Notes: generated from the sequence alone by a model not told the origin. Shown: positions 37,600 to 48,957, counted from the stretch's first letter. The stretch is 64,000 nucleotides of DNA from Metallyticus violacea (GCA_030762175.1 CM060842.1:49248501-49312500); one strand, 5' to 3'. A program made the numbers and translations.

Positions 37600-38060
37600 T
37601 CATTTTTTTAACTGTAAGATAACATAAAGTAACACCTGCATTGGTAAAACGACACACCTTTCAACACTCAGTGACCCTCTAAGAAGCGGGTGTTTCCTCC
37701 TCTGACTTGTATCACAGCTTGCCTTTTCACGGACATTCTTCAAATCTAGGTCCTTAGGTTTTCTTGCGGTATGACCTCCCATTGCTCACGCAAAACTTCC
37801 CGAAGTTCATTGTGGTTCCTCAGGAACACGTTGACGAACATTTTTCCTCATCATGCTTAACGGGGTTGAGGTCAGGTCTCTGTACTGGCCAACCTAGCGC
37901 CTGAACCCTAACGCAAGTACTATGTCACAATGTGAGCCTCATGTGGACGGGCATTGTCATGTATGAAGCGGAAATCATTGCCAAATATGCAGATAGGGGA
38001 TAACATATTCCTGAAGAATTTCCTCAGTTTGCTGATTTGCATTCAGGGTCCCGTTCTCCA
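37600..38060 (-). pseudogene. Tc1-like transposase remnant, C-terminal half
   Basis: Minus strand reads NANQQTEEILQEYVIPYL and RFIHDNARPHEAHIVT, which keeps the second catalytic Asp of DD34E. It continues with RPDLNPVKHD, where the catalytic Glu of DLNPIEH has become Lys. Frameshifts between blocks. A Tc1 rather than mariner type, judged by the DLNP motif. Confidence 0.88.
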
Positions 38061-38726
38061 TAAAAAGCAAATTGTCTATATTCTATTGTCTGATTAATAG
38101 TTGTCTTGTGACCATAATGAATAAATTACAAATTAGAAGAAATGGAAGATCTGAGGGGATGTTGTCTCTGCCTTGCAGTTGGAGGTCAATAGTTCGAGCA
38201 ATCTGTGAAAATATGCAATTTAATGGAATTTTTCTGTTATCTTTGTTTACAATATTTCAGTGTATTCCATTTTAAGGTTTTTGCCATTAAAACTTAAAAG
38301 TATGATACCGTTTGTTTTAATTGTTAAAACCCAAAGTAAGTGTTTCGCTTTACGCTTTGTTTTCAATTATTGTAACACGAATTATTACTGTAGGAAGAAA
38401 CAGAATCATTAAAGAAACTGGAACGGAAAGCCCAGTGGGTTTTTCTTTCGCCCGACTCTAATGTCATAATAATAGAAGTGCGCTGGTAGCAAACACAGCT
38501 GTATAGAAGTCAATAGGTTATATCCCCTAAATATTTTATGGCTTTAGACGGAAGTTTCAAACCATAGATCCCGAGTTCCCAGTAACTTGTCCAATACCGG
38601 ACTATATGGAGCGAACGTAATTCAGTGTTATTTATTAACAACATTCGGTATATAAAACAAGGAAATGTCTTGTACGTTATGTAAGGAATTTTTTCAGTAT
38701 TTTTCTTAAAGTTTGCAATAAATATG

Positions 38727-38729
<3 letters not shown>
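38061..38729. other. AT-rich stretch without recognised gene
   Basis: Nothing recognised. The right edge is the left target-site copy of the SINE2 that follows. Confidence 0.5.
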
Positions 38730-38760
<31 letters not shown>

Positions 38761-39045
38761 GAATTGAGTAGTGTTTAACGCCCGTTTTACTGCTGAGGCA
38801 CCACAAGCGGTGGACACTGATGATACATGAAATGAATGATATATTGTGAAAGGATATTTTTTAAGGAAGGAAGCGTTCCAGGCCTAAGTTTAGGGTACTC
38901 CCCGGCATTTACCAATTTACTTATGAGGACTGAGGAAAACCTGGAAAACCCCCAGTCAGGGAGGACGATCCTGATGGAATTCGAACCCCAGACCTCCCGC
39001 TCACGAGTTCGCGCCTTAACGACCTCGGCCATCCTTGGCGGTGCC
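38730..39045 (-). mobile_element. Full-length SINE2 with target-site duplication
   Basis: Reverse SINE2 with a 30-base T run, GTGTTTAACGCCCG, GAGGCACCACAAGCGGTGG, CCAGGCCTAAGTTTAGGGTA, box B complement GGAATTCGAACCCCAGA and CGACCTCGGCCATCCTTGGC. Flanked by AATATGAAT at 38721-38729 and 39046-39054. Confidence 0.93.
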
Positions 39046-39054
39046 AATATGAAT

Positions 39055-41260
39055 GAAGCCGTACACAAGTTGTGTAAATAATATTTTAAAAAATGTTATC
39101 GTAATAAAACACAATTGTTCACAATCCATTTTTACAAAATTAACACCGCTTTCCAATTTTAAAGACATGAACAACATAAATATAAATTTAAAATTGCTCT
39201 TTTTCTCAAATTTTTGCATATGGTTGTACATTGGAGTTTCTGAGCTCTTAGGCCAGAATGAAACGGAATGACGTTATGTTGATGCTGGACTAAATTAGGT
39301 CAACTGCTACAAACACTCTCTCCCTTTCCACTTGTTACTCATCAGCTCTTGTTTACCTGCCGCGTTGTGGTTCATAACTTGTTTAGTTTGTATTTGAGTG
39401 TATCTAGCTCGATGTTAAGTACTTAAGAATTCCAATGCCTAGTTATGTAGGCATGGGAACAGGGATGAGTTAAATATGAAATTACGTGCACATGAACTAT
39501 ACTTTTGTTTTGAATTCTGGACTTGTACAGGTTTGGAATGGTAAACAAGCAGGTGTCACACGCGAGTAAAATCTAATATAGGTTCCTCAACCTTTTCTTG
39601 TACCATTACATTCAATGCAGGATATACCAGTAAGCAAATTTAATGTGTGATTTTGTGGTACAAGGGTAAAAATAAGCATTTCTCTATGTTTATAATTAGT
39701 TATTTCTTGTATGTAATGTTTAGAGTTAGATATTTACTAGAGAAAAACTGTTCAATCTATTTCTATTCAATGGATTATTGTGTGAAATGCCGTAAAAATT
39801 AATTTTGTTAAGGTTAAAATATAACGAATGGGTATATAGACAAACTTCGACAAATATATTACTCCAGTACTCAGACTTGCAATCAGTATATTAACTTTAC
39901 AAATTTAACTAATTTATCTCGCACTTTTGTTTCAGTGCAAAGGTTGTGCTTGTTTGTCTAAACGCAGTTCTTTAATGTTTGGTTTTAACTTTAAATTAAT
40001 CTTAAATCGGGATCAACATTCAACTTTTTCTATACTAATTTATGATATAAATTACAGAAGAAAAGTCATATTTACAAAGGTAATTAGTAACAGACGGCAA
40101 CAAAAAAATTGTACCTATTCTTTTTCTGAGATCTTGTATATTCGTTTTTTCTTGCTAGCCAGAAGTCTGTTATATCCATCTTTGCTATCATTTGCCGGAG
40201 ACTTTTGTCAAATGATAGCTCAATCAATTCGTCTTTTTCATAAGGTTTCTGGTTAGGCGTCGGCAATAGACCCTCCAAGCTGCTACTTAAGATTCATTAC
40301 CTGTTCACAATGAAGAGTTTCATTTTCATTTAAAAAAGCATCCAACAGTGGAAAAGATGTGTTTCCATTATTTACTTCTATTATCATAAAGTTTGATTTT
40401 TTTCCTTAAGCTTCACTATTTTATCCTGTACCAAAAATATAAAGAAAGCGCAGCTTGTCTGAAAACAGAATAATGACCTCCTTCACACATTTGAATCAAA
40501 AATTGGTCCGAAAATATCATCTTGAAAATCATCCTATTCAAAGATAAGAGTTGTCAGTTATGGCTGCTCGATCCCCAGTGATTATCACATCTGAGGAATG
40601 TACGTATAAAGATAAAAGTATGCACAACAAACGCACGCCCCTTAGAAAAACCGACAAATAACGCTCTGTAAGAGATAAATTCAATTTCTCAAAGAGAACT
40701 AAAAAGATACAGAGAAGTTTCCTAAGTAGATGCAAAAATGTGTGAAAGATTAAGGCATATCCCTGAATGACATTTATTTTATTAGACGTCAGTTTAGTAT
40801 CAAGATTTCGGCCGATTGGCCGGGAGGGAGTATACACTTAGTGGCCTATAAACTTCCCGCCGCACTTACGTTTCATATATAGCTCATCATCTAATGAAGC
40901 CTCCTCTTACGCTTTTGAAAGCTTGTACATCTAAAGTATTGATCTCAAAAGGGCAAAATACGCTCCTCGTTGTTTCCTCCTCCCCCTAACTAGCCGTGTT
41001 CTTCCTTGTAAAATTACTAGCCGCTATTTGATTTCTTATATATGTGCATTGTATAGTTTTCTCTTGATTAATTAACTGAAATATAGCACTTTCTGACATC
41101 AGTCTAGACCGAAGCATGTTAAGACAATTTCTTAAAAAACCAGTGCACCCGTGGCATTCACTGTTATTCGGAAAATTTCCTCTAAATCTTCTAATTATGG
41201 AAGTACTTTATTCAAGTGCTCTCGCTAGCGAAACTTTAGAGTTTTATATCCAATTGAGAA
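39055..41260. other. AT-rich stretch without recognised gene
   Basis: No repeat family or credible coding region noticed. Confidence 0.5.
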
Positions 41261-41504
41261 TATAAAATGAATGAATGTTGTTTAACGCCCGTTTTTGCTA
41301 CAGAGGCACCACAGGCGATGGGCATAGATGATACATGAGATGAAATGATTTATTTTTTTAAGGAAGGAATCGTTCCAGGCCTAAATTTAGAGTACCTCCC
41401 CGGCATTTGCCATTTATGAGGACTGAGGAAAAACTGGAAAAAACCTCAGTCAGGAAGGTCGGTCCTGGCGGTATTCGAACCCAGACCTCGGCTACCCGTG
41501 GCGG
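41261..41504 (-). mobile_element. SINE2 copy with target-site duplication
   Basis: Reverse SINE2 from TGTTTAACGCCCG to CGGCTACCCGTGGCGG, with about 25 bases of the head lost. Flanked by TCCAATTGAGAA at 41249-41260 and 41505-41516. Its tail is AT-rich (TATAAAATGAATGAATG) rather than pure T. Confidence 0.92.
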
Positions 41505-41516
41505 TCCAATTGAGAA

Positions 41517-42448
41517 CTGCACCCAGAATGTTATCATTGTTCTGTAGCATAATTAACTATATTTTTGAGGAAACGTCTATTTAGTTTGCACCAATTACTT
41601 TGTTGTATCATACGAAAAGACCGCGCTTGTGGTCAATAGTTAAACAATAACAATAGTTATTACTGTAAATGATTGCATTTAATTGCTTTATAAATATTCT
41701 TATTATTTGAACTATTTTGGTCCTCTTTGTATAATCTCGTTCTACTGCGGAATTATTATAATAGTGATGACAGATTAAATTAACAAGATAAGAATAAGCT
41801 CTTTAAGCATGTTCTAAAACATAAGATATTTGGTTACAGTTCAAGTTGTGATGTAATCAAATATTTAATACTTTTCTAAGTAGCTATATTGAAAAATGCT
41901 CAGCGAGAGGAACCGATTCACTCTGATTTTGCTATATATTATTTAATTTATTTCTGTTCATCACACCCATTGTTGCATTGTCTTTTTGTATTACATGGAT
42001 TGGCAAGGCACTACTTTGGAGCATTATTTAAGTAAACATGGCAACGTAGCGCTCTATAAATGCACACAATTCCATATTAACGTATACTTGGTCGAAGTAT
42101 AAAATATAAATTGATTATAATGATTAACATTGGCGTATGCGTGAAAATTGGCAAATTTTGGTAAAATTTAAAAAGATCCATGTAAGTACCAATCAATTTA
42201 TGCTGCTGTTTCCGCTTGACCTTACACGTGCGGGACAATTTTTGACGGCGAGTTTAAGCTGAGTTTTTGTTCATTAATAAAGTCATCATTTGGATCTCTT
42301 TGTGGATTGTTTGATTTTCAGTTTAAATGATTATTTATTTGCGAACTAAGAAATTTAGTACCTGTAATTTGAGTCGAAATCACATTATTTCTAATATATG
42401 CTACTAGTGATGAATTTAAATACATTTGTTATGTTTAAATTACTCATA
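41517..42448. other. AT-rich stretch without recognised gene
   Basis: Nothing recognised. Confidence 0.5.
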
Positions 42449-42817
42449 TTGTTTCTTTTTTCCCTATAAAATATAATTTAAGTATATTTATTTAATTTAT
42501 ATCAGTTTATTAATGATACATAATAGATAATACATAAATTATTTTTCTTCTTGTTTCTTTTTCCTGTTGCCCTATAGAATATCATTTTAATTTGTATCAA
42601 TTTATTAGTAATACATGTATTGCTATTTAAAGTTTTATTCGTCTTGTTTCTTTTATCCTTATTAAATATAATTTAATTGTATTTATTTAATTTATTGCAG
42701 TTTATTAATGATACATAATAGATAATACATAAATTCTTCTTCTTGTTGCCCTATAAAATATCATTTTAATTTGTATCAATTTATTAATAATACATGTACT
42801 GCTATTTTAAAATTTTA
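42449..42817. repeat. Two-copy tandem repeat, unit about 175-195 bp
   Basis: Copies start at 42449 and 42644, both with TTGTTTCTTTT. They share TTTATTAATGATACATAATA, GATAATACATAAATT, GTTGCCCTATA and ATCATTTTAATTTGTATCAA. Inside each copy the TATCANTTTATTANTNATACAT motif occurs twice, hinting at an older half-unit duplication. Confidence 0.88.
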
Positions 42818-42822
42818 CTTAC

Positions 42823-43099
42823 TTCCGTAGTACAAAGCTGGCTGGCGAACGCTCCAGGAACTGCTGCTGGGCTTACAATTAGCTCACCTGCTCGAGTGAG
42901 CCTACCTGCCGAAGGAATTCCCTTGCTTTCAGTGCGTGACGTATAAACATCCGGTTGGGCCGAGATTTGCTCGCCCGGGTCACACGGCAGTGCGGGAAAA
43001 TTTTCCGTCCAAGAGGCTACATCCTTTCCTGGCACACAATATAAAATGGCTGGCATTTCACGGGGGGCGGACGGAAATGGCTGCTTCACGTGTGAATCA
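42823..43099 (-). other. Candidate 277-bp internal coding exon on the minus strand
   Basis: Minus strand: TTAATTTCTTTACTGCTAAG|TGATTC is a good acceptor at 43100/43099, and TACGGAA|GTAAGTAAAA is a good donor at 42823/42822. Exactly one frame is open, and it is open across the whole exon: one base plus 92 codons, from DSHVKQPFPSAPREM to SQLCTTE. The composition is GC-rich against very AT-rich flanks. Pro/Ala/Ser-rich, no recognised domain. Could be an exon of an unknown gene or an exonised repeat. Confidence 0.45.
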
Positions 43100-43269
43100 C
43101 TTAGCAGTAAAGAAATTAAACAAATACAAAGGATAGGGGAGGGGTAAGTTAAGGGTAAGACTCGCTTACCCCTTTAATGCTTCACAGATGTTGATGGCCA
43201 TTTCCCATCTCTACAAAATGGACCATTTCAATGTGTCCCCGTGTATTTCCGGTTCTTACAGCTCTCCGG

Positions 43270-43430
43270 TATAGGGTTACCTGCCGTGGCAAAGCCACCT
43301 GCGGTCTTCCTCAGGACCTGCTTGATCACAGCCTTCTTGATATGGATACTGTCGAAATGCAACACAAGCTGCTGTTCGTGGTGACTTTGTGTGTGGGGGA
43401 GGGAGCAGTCTGTATATAGAGATGCTGTTT
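43270..43430 (-). other. GC-rich segment with a coding-like minus-strand frame
   Basis: One minus-strand frame reads QLVLHFDSIHIKKAVIKQVL then RKTAGGFATAG with mostly G or C at third positions, followed by CGGCAG|GTAACC, a weak donor. Not assigned to a family. The frame cannot be spliced in phase to the candidate exon at 42823-43099; another open frame (ending EEDRRWLCHG) can. Treated as unresolved. Confidence 0.3.
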
Positions 43431-43570
43431 AGGAGGGACTGGTTTTTCATGGTAGAATGTTTTAAAAATGGTCTACTAACTCCTAAAGATTCTATAAAAC
43501 GTCCAAGGCTTGCAGTAATCTGAGAGAACACAAAATAATACGCAGAAAATAAATTAACACCGATCACCCA

Positions 43571-43619
43571 ACGCTGATGACCTGAGATGTTAAAGAGCGT
43601 CCATAAATAATTCAATCAA
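43571..43619 (+). mobile_element. 49-bp SINE1 3' end with target-site duplication
   Basis: ACGCTGATGACCTGAGATGT through GAGCGTCCATAAATAATTC is the last part of SINE1 only. Flanked by ACCGATCACCCA at 43559-43570 and 43620-43631. An extreme 5' truncation at insertion. Confidence 0.9.
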
Positions 43620-43631
43620 ACCGATCACCCA

Positions 43632-44259
43632 GAGTAACAGCTAAAGAGTGTTTTAGCCTAACATGCAGCAATTTGCTACCTCAAAACAACATTTTATGTA
43701 TTCAACATAATAACTTTTAACTATATACACGTAACAAAAGGACCGTATAGGCTTTAAAAACAGTCTACTTCCTCAGTAGGCATTAATGTTCATCAAAGTC
43801 AATAATTACCACGATTCTGAACGAGTGCATTGCCCTGCAAGGAGACTACGCCGTTGACGAAGCTTTTCCTCGACGTAATTTTCTTTTAACGAAATGTGTC
43901 AGTGTTGATTATCCGGTTTCTGAATCCATGTATCACCTGTAGACACTACGATCCAAAAAAGTTAAAATAATCATTTTCAAAAGGGCCACAAAGCGACTTG
44001 GAAAGTTATGATCAGTCATTTTGGAAGTTTTCTGATACACACATCAAGTTACTTACAGAGGAGATATCCGAAGTGGAAAAGTAGATCAATTCGTCAAGAC
44101 TCCGAAACCATGTTTTGCGCGATATTTTCTGAAATGGGCGGCAAAGAAGTAAGTCTTCCAACTCAGTGTTATTTTTTATTCCCGTTTTTTTCTCTCTACA
44201 GTACCTCAACCAAAGAATCTATGGTAGCATACAAATTACCTTTGCAGACAAATTTTTAT
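43632..44259. other. Stretch without recognised gene
   Basis: Nothing recognised. An open + frame at 44008-44355 lacks any family motif and overlaps the start of family D copy 3. Confidence 0.4.
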
Positions 44260-44529
44260 GCCGAATATACCTGTCAAAATATTATTTTTGTCTCTGATCG
44301 ACATTCAGTTTTAGCACAAGGTTTTCTGAGATTACTAATATATTTACGGGTGTAACGATAAAGATCTAGTTATATTTATTTGGGCTATTACACGAATAAA
44401 ATTAGAATAAAACAATATAATGTTCTCTCACACAATTGACAGTTATGAATACCTACATATTCAGAAATCGTGAGTTCGGAATAAATGAAGGTCAATTATC
44501 ACAATTCTATTTGCCTTGTAGATTGAAGG

Positions 44530-44757
44530 TCATGTCCAAGATCGGTGGATTTTATAGGGTGTAAAAATCCTAAATATGGTTTCTTTAGGAACGGATGTAA
44601 AACCGTTGATCCCGTGTCATAGATTTACGGCACGTAAGAGAACTCCAACCTGAAAGCAGAGGCCTCTGAGCAAAATTTAACGGCCGTTTCACGCCATGAA
44701 TTGAATAGGATGCTGATGACCTGAGATGTTAAAAGAGCGTTAGTAAATAAACCAAAT
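44530..44757 (+). mobile_element. Diverged SINE1 copy
   Basis: Head mostly lost. GTGTAAAAATCCTAAATATG, GATTTACGGCACGTAAGAGA, GCCTCTGAGCAAAATTTAAC, GATGACCTGAGATGTTAAA and TAGTAAATAAACC are present. Confidence 0.85.
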
Positions 44758-44852
44758 GACTATCTAAACTACAACTCTATTTACTCACTGATGTCAACTG
44801 AGAAAAACAAAATATAAATTTAACAATGCTAATTGCATTTATTACAATTTTC

Positions 44853-44902
<50 letters not shown>
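44853..44902. repeat. (ATT)n microsatellite
   Basis: About 16 ATT units. Confidence 0.97.
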
Positions 44903-44904
<2 letters not shown>

Positions 44905-45232
44905 ATAGAAATGCATTTTCATAATCTTAAATCATTTATTTAAAGGGATGATGAGCAATATTATGTATGTCTAAAATTATAAAAAGTAATATATTTAGTT
45001 GGGTACACATAAATCAAACGAAAAATCATTAAAACTGAATGAAAGAACATTTTATTGCGATTAATTGCTTGCTCGCGAATTTGTGGGAGAACAGAGTTGG
45101 CAACACTAAGAAGACAAATGTGCTTTCCATGCGATAAACTTTTACGATAAATACACTACGATATATTGTTAGAATTGTTCAAATTCAAAATTTCGTTACA
45201 TTTCATTAGTAGAAAATGTCACATAAATTAAA

Positions 45233-46859
45233 AAGTCATATATTTTTTTTTATTAATCTAACATTGTTTGTAACCATATCATTATCTACTAAAGCTTTTT
45301 TTTAACACCGAGTTGCTCGTCTTCAGAACTGAGGGAACTCTAATCAAAACGAACCCTATCCAAATAAGTGTTTTGAGAAAAATTACTTTACGTTTTGCAT
45401 TATAACTCGTTGTTTTTATTGCGTTTTATAATGAAACTTCTGCCAAGTCAGAAATTCAATGCCTACAAATGTAAAACGAATTTTGACGTACATATTATAC
45501 AAATATAAGATTTAAAGCTTTCTCGGCGTTTATTATTAATGTTGACTTCACGGGTTTGCAGTTTTCGGCCATGTTTGTTTCGGCCTTCTTCAGGAAAAGC
45601 TGGGGTTTTAGCGTAAACATCACTCTGCTACATCATAATTTATTGAAATATGTTTCGACTTGCCGATTTTTGTTACTGGTCGATGATTACTATTTTGTTT
45701 TTTACACAGTTGGACGGCCAATCGATAGATACTTTTATTTTTCAGGTTAATGACTTCATTACAAAAATGTGAACAGTATTCAATTTATTTGTTGGCAACG
45801 GTTTACAATAAATTCAAATAATATAAATTACTTGTGAAATTATTATAAAATCAAACTTACCCTTAAGCCCCAACACAAGTTAACAAAATATTATATTTTA
45901 AACATTTGGTTCATCATATTTTTATTAACATCATACAAGCGGTCATCGTTCATAATTTCATCATAGTCCTCATTTTAGCTGCCAGTTATCAAATGCTTGT
46001 AATAAATCAAATTCTGGTCATGATGCCAACGCTGCTTAAGCAGGTTACCTACATCTTTTAACTTTTCTTTACTGATTGTAACTTGAGGCAAAAGTGATAT
46101 TTTATTCATATTGATGCAAGTCTCCCCTCACTTGTTGACTTCTTTATGTAATTTTGTTCACCTTTTGACTAATTTATTCCTAGACTTTGACTTCTTAATG
46201 AAAATACACCCAGAGGGACTGAATTGAAAATCCCAAGCTATTCAAAGCATCCTTCTTTAATTTGTTTTCAAGTTTGCAATCCTGAAATATTGCTATATAC
46301 TCTTCTGAAATAACTGTTTTATCCTTTTTTTTCGGAATACCCTTTAAATTATGCCGTACAATTGTGAATCACCTATTACAGGAAATATTAGATGAATAAC
46401 GCGTATAATATGTGGTGCATCATGGGTAAGCTAGTAAGAAATGAATGTTCCTAAAGAAGAATTCTTACTTTGACTTCCACAATGTTATTCTTAACTTCTT
46501 TAAGATTGTTGCAAAGACGGTCATACACAGTGAATTATTTTATTTTCTCCTATAGCACCATCGCTTTCTGTTCATATGAATCGAAGTATATTTCGTTCAT
46601 CGTTTGTCTTTCGGACACCATATGCGCGCGCGTGTGTGTCGAAATTATAATGCAGTGAGGTTATTTGAGTTACGGGGTGTTTTAGCCGTAACCGAATAAA
46701 GGAAGATAGAGTTCCAGCAAGTTAAATTAGTGTTTTTATTTTAGTATTTATGAAAGTATAAAATGATACTGTGTTTTAACCTGATATAATAAGCACTAAC
46801 CTGTGCTATGAGAAATGTTGATATTGATGATCATCAGCAGTAATACATTACCGGAATCT
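45233..46859. other. AT-rich stretch without recognised gene
   Basis: Nothing recognised. Confidence 0.5.
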
Positions 46860-47110
46860 GCGTAGGAAATTCATCGTCTCTTCTCCAGCTTTCTCTATAT
46901 TAATTTGTTCCGTCATTCGTTGAATGCCCAATTCCTCTCTTATTTCTTCAATTTTTATTTTGTCCATTATTGATAGCTCTACGACATCTCATTTTTGCCG
47001 CAGTTATTTTATTCAATTCATTTTTCTATGTCGTCCATATTTTACGACCATACTTCAACGTTAGAATCGTCACTGTTTTATAAAAATTTAAACTTTTTTT
47101 TTCTCTTCCC
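46860..47110 (-). pseudogene. LINE remnant, tail of reverse transcriptase ORF (second type)
   Basis: Minus strand reads NFYKTVTILTLKYGRKIWTT, then NELNKITAAKMRCRRAI, then IEEIREELGIQRMTEQIN and WRRDDEFP across frames. This fits the LYGSETW - ITAAEMKFLR - IREEL - WREHV tail of CR1/BovB-like elements, a different type from 239-478. Confidence 0.7.
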
Positions 47111-47474
47111 CCCTCCCCGTTTAATGTTCATGCTAACATTCCACAATTATTCTGGAAGTTACTTTATCATTTATTTCTTGATTACATTGCATCCTAAATA
47201 TTTTTCTACTTGTTCCAGCACTAGGTAATTTATTATTATTTTGGATCTACGAAAGTACTTTCCTTAAGGTCATTACTTTTGTTTTAATGGTAGAGATTTT
47301 GAGTATATATTTTCTAAAAAAAATTCCAGTTCAAAACATTTTTCTGCAAGCTATTTTCTGTTTCCTGAATTATTATATGAACAACATGGTGTAGCGTATT
47401 CATCGTATTATTCCTATTTAATGGAAATCCTGAAGGTATTTTCCCATTTATCTGTCTTAGAACATAGACGATAT

Positions 47475-47478
<4 letters not shown>

Positions 47479-47517
<39 letters not shown>
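47479..47517. repeat. (TA)n tract, left flank of TIR element
   Basis: About 19 TA units ending exactly where the inverted-repeat element begins. Confidence 0.95.
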
Positions 47518-47519
<2 letters not shown>

Positions 47520-48678
47520 AAAGTTTGTTGAAGTATTTCCGAAACATTCTGTGTACATATGTCCTTGAAATGTCATTCTCAATGTCATAATGTTTTGTTT
47601 TGTTTTTTTTTTCAAATGGAATGTTGTATTTTTTTTATTTCTTTTTTTTTTCGGAAATGGAAAGAGCATTCAATTATCAGTTTAAAAAGTATAGCACATC
47701 CATCAGCTAGGGGTGATAGATGATGTAATATTGGATAAATAAACCAGCAAATGTTTTTCACTCACTTTCACCTCTCTCTCTTATTTTGCTGTTGCTATGA
47801 AGGAAACTCATTTGTTTACACACCGATGCCCATTTGTTGACATCGATACACAAACAAATGCTCATCACTGCCAATTGAAACCTCAAAGAACATTATTCTC
47901 AGTCAGTTCTACTTCGTTTTCAACCATGGATGTTCGATACACGATCAATGAGAGGATCGACATGGTTTACATTTATGGTAAAGCTCATAAGACCGCTAGA
48001 GCAGCTTGCAACTTATACGGAGATCGATATCCTGAAAGAAGGCAGCCTCTGTTAGAAATGTTCAACGACTTGCAAACTTGCTCTCCGAAACGGAAAGTGT
48101 CGCACCAAGAAAACACATCGAATGAGAAGTGCTACTGGAGAAAATTCAGAAGTCACTGTATTAATTGCAAATGCCGCTAATCCTCCCCTAAATTCCCATC
48201 AACTGGAACGTGATTCGGGAATCTCTCAAAGGAGAGAGATTAAGTATCACAAATACCATCCATATCACATTAGCCTACATCAAACCCTTCATGGGGATCA
48301 TTTTCAGCAGTGTGTTGAATTTTGACAATGGCTTTACTACAAATTCAAAACGGTAACTTTTCCAACATACGTAAATCGATGCCAGTAAATTGAAAGTGAG
48401 TGAAAATTAGTTATTGTCTTATTAGTCCAGTCTATCATCTATCACTCCTAGCTGATAGATGTACTAGAACATTTTTACTGAAAATTTAATGAAAAGAAAA
48501 TACACAATTTGAAAAATCAACTTGACCTTAAAATGACACTGAGAATGATATTTCAAGGACGAGTTAAGATTGCTACTTTATGTCCCCCTAAAGCATTTCA
48601 AATCAAATTTTGTCTGAAGCATTTTTTTTTTCCTCTTCTGTTCGGAGGAAAATGGATGCGGCACTATAAATGCCCAAC

Positions 48679-48682
<4 letters not shown>
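47518..48682 (+). mobile_element. DUF4817-type Tc1/mariner-like element with long inverted ends
   Basis: The two ends are inverted, diverged copies of each other. The left end has TCCTTGAAATGTCATTCTCA and CATCAGCTAGGGGTGATAGA; the right end has the complements of TCCTTGAAATATCATTCTCA and TATCAGCTAGGAGTGATAGA. Both end in CACTCACTTTC on the inside. Between them lies a transposase fragment: YTINERIDMVYIYGKAHKTA and ACNLYGDRYPERRQPLLEMF (DUF4817-like), then in another frame NSHQLERDSGISQRRE and YHPYHISLHQTLHGDHFQQC (second helix-turn-helix). No catalytic domain. (TA)n tracts on both sides fit TA target preference. Confidence 0.85.
47797..48325 (+). pseudogene. DUF4817-type transposase, N-terminal DNA-binding part only
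   Basis: ATG at 47929 (ATGGATGTTCGATACACG) starts MDVRYTINERIDMVYIYGKA. One frameshift near 48110 moves to the frame giving AANPPLNSHQLERDSGISQ and HPYHISLHQTLHGD. The DDE catalytic domain expected after this is absent: the sequence passes straight into the right inverted end. The internal deletion makes the copy non-autonomous. Confidence 0.8.

Positions 48683-48715
<33 letters not shown>
48683..48715. repeat. (TA)n tract, right flank of TIR element
   Basis: About 16 TA units directly after the right inverted end. Confidence 0.95.
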
Positions 48716-48720
<5 letters not shown>

Positions 48721-48957
48721 CATTAAGGGGGTAGACTACACCCTTGTCGTAAACCATCAATAAATATCATTTCTTCTGAAAATCTAAGCATTATTTTAGT
48801 TTCTTTGTACATATTTTGTAGTGATTTTATTAAATATCAAGAAACGTGTTCCTACGAAAAAAAAGTTGTAGAAAACATGGTCTAAATGCTGACAAACATT
48901 ATCTGTGTAGTGAGCTGGATCTCCATCTTGTTGGAAATAGATATCATCTCTGGGTAG

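Larger units (their letters stand above)
44260..45232 (+). repeat. Dispersed repeat family D, copy 3, interrupted by SINE1
   Basis: Blocks shared with copies 1 and 2: GGGCTATTACACGAATAAAA, GTCAATTATCACAATTCTAT, CAACTGAGAAAAACAAA, GCGATAAACTTTTACGATAA and GTTACATTTCATTAGT. A SINE1 (44530-44757) and an (ATT)n tract (44853-44902) sit inside it. Confidence 0.65.

Noticed and set aside
47314..47669. Open frames rich in Tyr-Ile repeats
   Set aside because: Translations of the (TA)n tract, not proteins.
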